Of a stretch of DNA of 64,000 nt, positions 60,092 to 64,000 are shown piece by piece. Under the pieces are notes generated by a model. The model saw only the letters and a list, made by a program, of their open reading frames with translations. It was not told where the DNA came from and made no database searches. The stretch is taken from NCBI RefSeq assembly GCF_900143545.1, contig NZ_FREV01000009.1, positions 49,800 to 113,799 of the forward strand, written 5' to 3'. Made by a program: the position numbers and the translations under genes. Numbering within the stretch: the stretch's first letter is position 1; each line of letters opens with the position of its first letter. This DNA is from Loktanella sp. Alg231-35 (GTDB taxonomy: Bacteria; Pseudomonadota; Alphaproteobacteria; Rhodobacterales; Rhodobacteraceae).

Positions 60092-61884
60092 TGGACGGGA
60101 CCAAAGTAGAAGGCAAAACAGTCGCAGAACATATCGTTGATTTTCTTGGCCGACGGAACGTCGAACATGTGTTTGGCCTGTGCGGGCATACCAACATTGC
60201 TGTTCTTGCGGCGCTGGCCGAAAGCCCGATTGATTTCATTACTGTGCGGCACGAACAAATTGCGAGCCATGCGGCGGACGCCTATGCGCGGGTCACGGGG
60301 CGGGCGTCGGTGGTTCTCAGCCACCTCTCGCCGGGCCTAACTAACTGCGCCACCGGCGTCGCCAACGCAGCACTTGATTGCATCCCGATGGTGGTGATCG
60401 CAGGTGACATTCCAACGCATTACTATGGCAAGCATCCGCACCAAGAGGTGAACCTGCACGCGGACGCGGCCCAGTGGGAAATCTATCGCCCCTTCGTGAA
60501 ACGCGCATGGCGGGTGGACCGCGCTAACCTTATGGCGGAAATTCTTGAAAAGGCCTTCCACCTTGCAGAATCTGGTCAACCCGGCCCCGTATTGGTCAAT
60601 GTCCCAATGGATATCTTCAGCGAAGTCATTTCGTCCGATACCTTTGATCGCATCGCGAACAACACCAAATCGCTGATCAAGCCCAGCATTGACGATGAAA
60701 CCGCCCGCGAGATCATCGAAAAGATCGCAACTGCAGACAAACCCGTCGCCTATATCGGTGGTGGGATCCTGTTGGCGCAGGCGAGCCAGGAAATGGAAGA
60801 TTTCGCCACTCACATGGGCCTGCCGATTGCGCATTCCCTGATGGGCAAAGGGGCTGTGCGCGACGATCATCCATTGGTCATGGGTATGACGGGCTTCTGG
60901 GGCACCGAACTGGTGAACCAAACCTGTTTGAACGCCGACGTGGTCTTTGCCGTGGGCACGCGGTTCAAAGAGGCCGATTGTTCCAGCTGGTACCCGGGCT
61001 ACACCTTCAACATCGGGGTCGAGGGAAACGACACAAAGGTCATTCACATCGACATCGAACCGCAAGAAATCGGGCGCAATTACCCGACCGAAATCGGGGT
61101 GGTGGCTGATGCCAAGGCTGCGTTGCGTGTGTTAAACCGTGTCGCGCGCGAGATGTATCCAGACAGGTTTGATCGCACTGAAAAGAAGACCGAGATTGCC
61201 AAGTTCCGTGAGACCTTCAAAGCGTCGAACACCGACATGCAAACCTCTGCCGCGTTCCCGATGATGCCCGAACGCATCTTGGCAGACACCCGCATTGCCT
61301 TGCCTGACGATGCGATTATCACAACGGACGTAGGCTGGAACAAGAACGGCGTGGGCCAGCAGTTTGATATCCTCACACCGGGATCGATCCTGACACCGGG
61401 TGGCTTTGCGACGATGGGCTTTGGTCCGCCCGCCGCCATTGGCGCAAAACTGGCAGCACCTGATCGCGTGGTCCTGTCGCTGGTAGGCGACGGCGGCTTT
61501 GGTCAGAACCCGTCGATGTTGGCCACGGCTGTGGAACTCAACCTTGGCATCATCTGGCTAGTGATGAACAACAACGCGTTCGGCACAATCGCAGGTCTGC
61601 AAAAGGCGCACTATGGCCTGACCTACGGCACGACTTTTCCGGGCAGTGCAGCAGCCCCGACCAACGGGCCAGGCTATGCCGAGATTGCGCGCGCCTACGG
61701 GGCGGAAGGCATCCGCATTTCCTCTGCCGATGATCTGCTGCCCGCCTTGCAGGCCGCCATTGCCAGCGGCAAGCCAACGGTGTTGGATGTTCCCATGATC
61801 AACAACCCGACGCCCACGACAGGGCACTGGAATATCCTCGACATCTATTCCCCTGACAAAGACGTCAGCCACGTTTCGACCTAA
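60088..61884 (+). CDS. Thiamine diphosphate-dependent enzyme, acetolactate synthase family
   Basis: A 598-residue three-domain ThDP enzyme. The N-terminal Pyr domain has the cofactor-activating glutamate in TVRHEQIASHAADAY; the central domain runs from about 200; the C-terminal PP domain has GDGGFGQNPSMLATAVELNL and the N residues VMNNNAFGTI that bind the diphosphate through Mg. It may decarboxylate an oxo acid or ligate or cleave C-C bonds, as glyoxylate carboligase, IolD or sulfoacetaldehyde acetyltransferase do; no sub-group fits clearly. ATGATG offers two starts. Overlaps the aldehyde dehydrogenase gene, suggesting a linked reaction. Confidence 0.82.
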   Translation: MMDGTKVEGKTVAEHIVDFLGRRNVEHVFGLCGHTNIAVLAALAESPIDFITVRHEQIASHAADAYARVTGRASVVLSHLSPGLTNCATGVANAALDCIPMVVIAGDIPTHYYGKHPHQEVNLHADAAQWEIYRPFVKRAWRVDRANLMAEILEKAFHLAESGQPGPVLVNVPMDIFSEVISSDTFDRIANNTKSLIKPSIDDETAREIIEKIATADKPVAYIGGGILLAQASQEMEDFATHMGLPIAHSLMGKGAVRDDHPLVMGMTGFWGTELVNQTCLNADVVFAVGTRFKEADCSSWYPGYTFNIGVEGNDTKVIHIDIEPQEIGRNYPTEIGVVADAKAALRVLNRVAREMYPDRFDRTEKKTEIAKFRETFKASNTDMQTSAAFPMMPERILADTRIALPDDAIITTDVGWNKNGVGQQFDILTPGSILTPGGFATMGFGPPAAIGAKLAAPDRVVLSLVGDGGFGQNPSMLATAVELNLGIIWLVMNNNAFGTIAGLQKAHYGLTYGTTFPGSAAAPTNGPGYAEIARAYGAEGIRISSADDLLPALQAAIASGKPTVLDVPMINNPTPTTGHWNILDIYSPDKDVSHVST

Positions 61885-61897
61885 AGAAAGCCGCGCC

Positions 61898-62662
61898 ATG
61901 CAGAACCCCAAGAACCGTTTCAAATCCGCCATCGCAGATCAAAAGCGGCAATTGGGGGTCTGGAATACCATTGGCGGCAACACGGTGCCCGAACTTTTGG
62001 GCGGTGCAGGCTTTGATTGGGTGCTGGTGGACTGCGAACACGCGGCGATTGAAACGATCGAGGTTCTGCCCGCGCTTCAGGCTATCGGGCAAAACCCAGA
62101 TACATCCGCCGTGGTACGCGTTGCCGCCAACGATGCGACGCTATTCAAACGGGTGCTCGACATGGGCGCGCAGACCGTGATGGTCCCTTACGTGCAGACC
62201 GCAGATGAGGCCGCCGCCGCCGTTCACGCGATGCGATATGGCCCACAAGGCATGCGCGGCATGGCGGGCATGACCCGTGCCACACGCTACGGAAAGGTCG
62301 ACGACTACTACAACGTCGCCGAAGATGAACTGTGTCTGATCGTTCAGGTCGAAACGCTCACGGGCCTGGAAAACCTTGATGCAATTGCGGGGACCGACGG
62401 CGTGGATGCCGTGTTTATCGGCCCCGCCGACCTCAGCGCGAGCATGGGCCTGCGCGGACAAATGACCCACGTGGACGTGGATGCGGCCGTCGGCGATGCA
62501 ATCAAACGGTTGGTGGAGATGGGTGTGCCTGCGGGTGTCATGGCGCTCAACCCGGATGTCGCGGACCGATACCTCGCCCTCGGCGCGGGATTCGTGGCAG
62601 TTGCCGTAGATTTGGTGGTTTTGGCCGACGCTTTGGCGGACATGCGAGGCCGTTTTTACTGA
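61898..62662 (+). CDS. HpcH/HpaI family aldolase
   Basis: A 254-residue class II pyruvate aldolase. VLVDCEHAAIE, VVRVAANDATLFKRVLDMG, IVQVETLTGLENLD with the metal-binding glutamate, and VFIGPADLSASMG with the aspartate are the family pattern. It splits a 4-hydroxy-2-oxo acid to pyruvate (or similar) and an aldehyde. The aldehyde product could feed the acylating dehydrogenase two genes upstream. Last catabolic gene of the cluster. Confidence 0.88.
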   Translation: MQNPKNRFKSAIADQKRQLGVWNTIGGNTVPELLGGAGFDWVLVDCEHAAIETIEVLPALQAIGQNPDTSAVVRVAANDATLFKRVLDMGAQTVMVPYVQTADEAAAAVHAMRYGPQGMRGMAGMTRATRYGKVDDYYNVAEDELCLIVQVETLTGLENLDAIAGTDGVDAVFIGPADLSASMGLRGQMTHVDVDAAVGDAIKRLVEMGVPAGVMALNPDVADRYLALGAGFVAVAVDLVVLADALADMRGRFY

Positions 62663-62703
62663 GCCTAAATTGACTCGCGCAACCCCTGTGACTACAAAAT
62701 TTC

Positions 62704-63531
62704 ATGCGTGATGCGTATCAACTTTCGGCCGAAACGAGCCGCCTTGCCACCGAGAACGGCACGGCGAACCCCAAGTGGTTTCGCCCAAACGTGGATCCGC
62801 AGGACATCCGTGCATTGATGCAAAAATCCGACGCGCGCGCGATGCGTGACACGGTTCTTTGGCTCGGGGCGATGTTTGTTTCGGCTGTATGCGCCGTTGC
62901 CCTTTGGCCATCATGGTGGTCGTTTCCATTCTGGCTGATTTACGGCGTTCTTTACGGGTCTGGCGCAGACTCTCGATGGCACGAGTGCGGGCACAAGACG
63001 GCATTCAAGACCGCATGGATGAACAACGCTATCTACCACATCGCCAGCTTCATGATGATGCGCAACCCCGCGATCTGGAGGGCCAGCCACGTCAGGCACC
63101 ACACGGATACCGTCGTCGTGGGACGTGACCCTGAAATTGTTGCGATGCGCCCGCCTGATCTGTTGCGCATTGCTTTGATGTTTGTGGGCGTTGTGGATGT
63201 CTACAGCGCCTTCAAGCGCATGTTCGCGCACGCGCGTGGGCGCATCGACCCCGAAGAAGCGATGTATGTCGCCCCGAAAGACCATCCAAAAGTGTTCAGG
63301 GTCGCTCGTGTCTGGTTGGCGATTTATGCCATCATCATCGCGCTGTCGACCCTGACTGCGTCGATGTTGCCGCTGATGCTCGTCGGATTGCCCCGCCTTT
63401 ACGGGGCTTGGCATCACGTCATGACAGGACTTTTGCAGCATTTAGGGCTCGCCGAGAATGTATCAGACCACCGGCTGAACACCCGCACGGTTTTGATGAA
63501 TCCGATCAGCCGCTTTGTCTTGGCCCCCTAA
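62704..63531 (+). pseudogene. Fatty acid desaturase-like protein, truncated by an IS
   Basis: Membrane-bound di-iron desaturase family. Two of three histidine boxes are present, HECGHKT and ASHVRHHTD, and four hydrophobic stretches follow the usual layout. The frame ends at LMNPISRFVLAP, where relatives continue into the third box (NYHxEHH). The break falls at about 63521, exactly at the left end of an IS3-family element, whose first bases supply the last residues and stop codon. The 275-residue product should be inactive. The missing 3' part may lie beyond the element, outside the window. Confidence 0.8.
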
Positions 63532-63570
63532 AACTGTGCCAAAGTTGGCTTAGTTTTGGAGATTGGATTG

Positions 63571-63858
63571 ATGGCACGGAAACGGTACTCGGATGAAGAT
63601 GTTCTTCGGCTTTTGCGTGAGATTGAACTGAGCCTGGCGTCTGGCTCAGATGTAGCGACGGCCTGCAGAAGTGCTGGTGTCAGCGACGCGACCTATTACA
63701 CATGGCGCAAACGGTTTGGTGGCATGGGACGATCGGAGATGGCCAATCTGAAGGCGCTTCAGAAAGAGAATGATCGGCTCAAGAAGATCGTGGCGGAGCT
63801 TGAGTTGGATAAGCTGATCCTCAAAGAGAGCCTTGATTATTTAAAGCCGAAGGCCTGA
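63571..63858 (+). CDS. IS3-family transposase OrfA
   Basis: A 95-residue protein with an HTH_Tnp_1 domain (VATACRSAGVSDATYYTWRK) and a C-terminal leucine-zipper-like helix (LKALQKENDRLKKIVAELEL), both normal for OrfA of IS3-family elements. ATG 63571. The following orfB lies in the -1 frame and overlaps its end, as expected for frameshift production of the full transposase. Intact as far as can be seen. Confidence 0.9.
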   Translation: MARKRYSDEDVLRLLREIELSLASGSDVATACRSAGVSDATYYTWRKRFGGMGRSEMANLKALQKENDRLKKIVAELELDKLILKESLDYLKPKA

Positions 63859-64000
63859 CGACAGACCAGCTTCGTCAGGCCGTGGTGCACAGCCGACAAA
63901 AGCTGGCAACCTCTGAACGGCGCACATGTCGGGTTCTGGGCGTGGCCCGAAGCACGTTGCAATACCAAGCGGTTTCCACGGATGATGAGGTGTTGCGCCT
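63855..64000 (+). CDS. IS3-family transposase OrfB, N-terminal part
   Basis: Open frame LTTDQLRQAVVHSRQKLATS, then RRTCRVLGVARSTLQYQ, typical of the helical N-terminal HTH_21 region of OrfB before the DDE domain. It runs to the window edge. It sits in the -1 frame relative to orfA; whether it starts by frameshift or by its own codon is not visible. Confidence 0.8.
   Translation, partial: MTTDQLRQAVVHSRQKLATSERRTCRVLGVARSTLQYQAVSTDDEVLR

Larger units (their letters stand above)
63521..64000 (+). mobile_element. IS3-family insertion sequence, left part
   Basis: Begins near TGGCCCCCTAAAACTGTGCC at 63521, the putative left terminal repeat, and contains orfA and the start of orfB. The window ends before its right end. 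It has inserted into the desaturase gene. Confidence 0.8.

Noticed and set aside
60337..61065. 242-codon minus-strand frame within the ThDP enzyme
   Set aside because: Antisense shadow of a well-supported gene.
60088..61884. Naming the ThDP enzyme sulfoacetaldehyde acetyltransferase (xsc)
   Set aside because: Although the acylating ALDH resembles SauS, the N-terminal sequence here is nearer generic acetolactate-synthase-family proteins than Xsc, and no phosphotransacetylase gene is adjacent.
1..64000. CRISPR arrays, rRNA operons, prophage modules, replication origin
   Set aside because: No regularly spaced repeats, conserved rRNA segments, phage structural genes or origin-type repeat clusters were seen.

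Overview
The window reads as chromosomal DNA of an alphaproteobacterium, most likely a marine Rhodobacterales (Roseobacter-group) species. This is an inference from gene content: TRAP and TctABC transporters, a BCCT carrier, a methionine gamma-lyase locus, many GntR-FCD and LysR regulators each next to a catabolic operon, dense ATGA-type gene overlaps, moderately GC-rich coding DNA and several decayed insertion sequences. No rRNA, tRNA or CRISPR was found. Nearly everything is accessory catabolism, transport and regulation.

Layout. 1-2565: methionine degradation locus, mdeB (cut by the window edge), mdeA and divergent mdeR. 2584-12161: a phosphate and polyphosphate neighbourhood. It holds a translationally coupled pair (P-loop NTPase plus an ABC-type protein whose ATPase has lost its Walker A motif), then DUF4956 plus a VTC-type polyphosphate polymerase, a two-component system, two gene remnants and a Na/Pi cotransporter. 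12494-19066: a hypothetical gene, an operon of flavin oxidoreductase, truncated globin, cupin and VOC protein beside a LysR gene, a PLP-enzyme remnant, and an SRPBCC gene divergent from a WYL regulator. 19336-28010: LysR regulator divergent from a nine-gene operon of aldehyde dehydrogenase, Zn alcohol dehydrogenase, a complete SDH/FRD-like complex, a two-subunit class I fumarase-like hydratase and a small winged-helix protein. 28481-31223: BCCT carrier divergent from LysR.

32181-41399: two divergent units. One is tctCBA, ABM, metallo-hydrolase, otnK and otnC; the other is an isopropylmalate-dehydrogenase-family gene, a Gfo/Idh/MocA gene and a GntR gene. They look like a variant tetronate (C4 sugar acid) route. 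41861-49101: an orphan cytochrome P460, then an RpiR regulator with an ABC importer, histidine phosphatase and Ca/Na-type antiporter. 49213-49992: a decayed IS5-family transposase and a doubtful ORF. 50292-62662: GntR regulator, Gfo/Idh dehydrogenase, TRAP transporter, a TIM-barrel/HPPD-like fusion, a citryl-CoA-lyase-like protein, a sugar-phosphate-isomerase-like protein, an acylating-type aldehyde dehydrogenase, a ThDP enzyme and an HpcH aldolase. I cannot match this set to a known pathway. 62704-64000: a fatty acid desaturase gene cut by an IS3-family element that runs off the window.

Almost every regulator has a nearby inverted repeat that could be its operator. The most informative is an AAAATATC-N-GATATTTT-type motif that occurs at three places in the TRAP cluster, twice overlapping the stop codon of the gene upstream. 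The intergenic gaps between clusters are filled with degenerate, mutually related repeat fragments.
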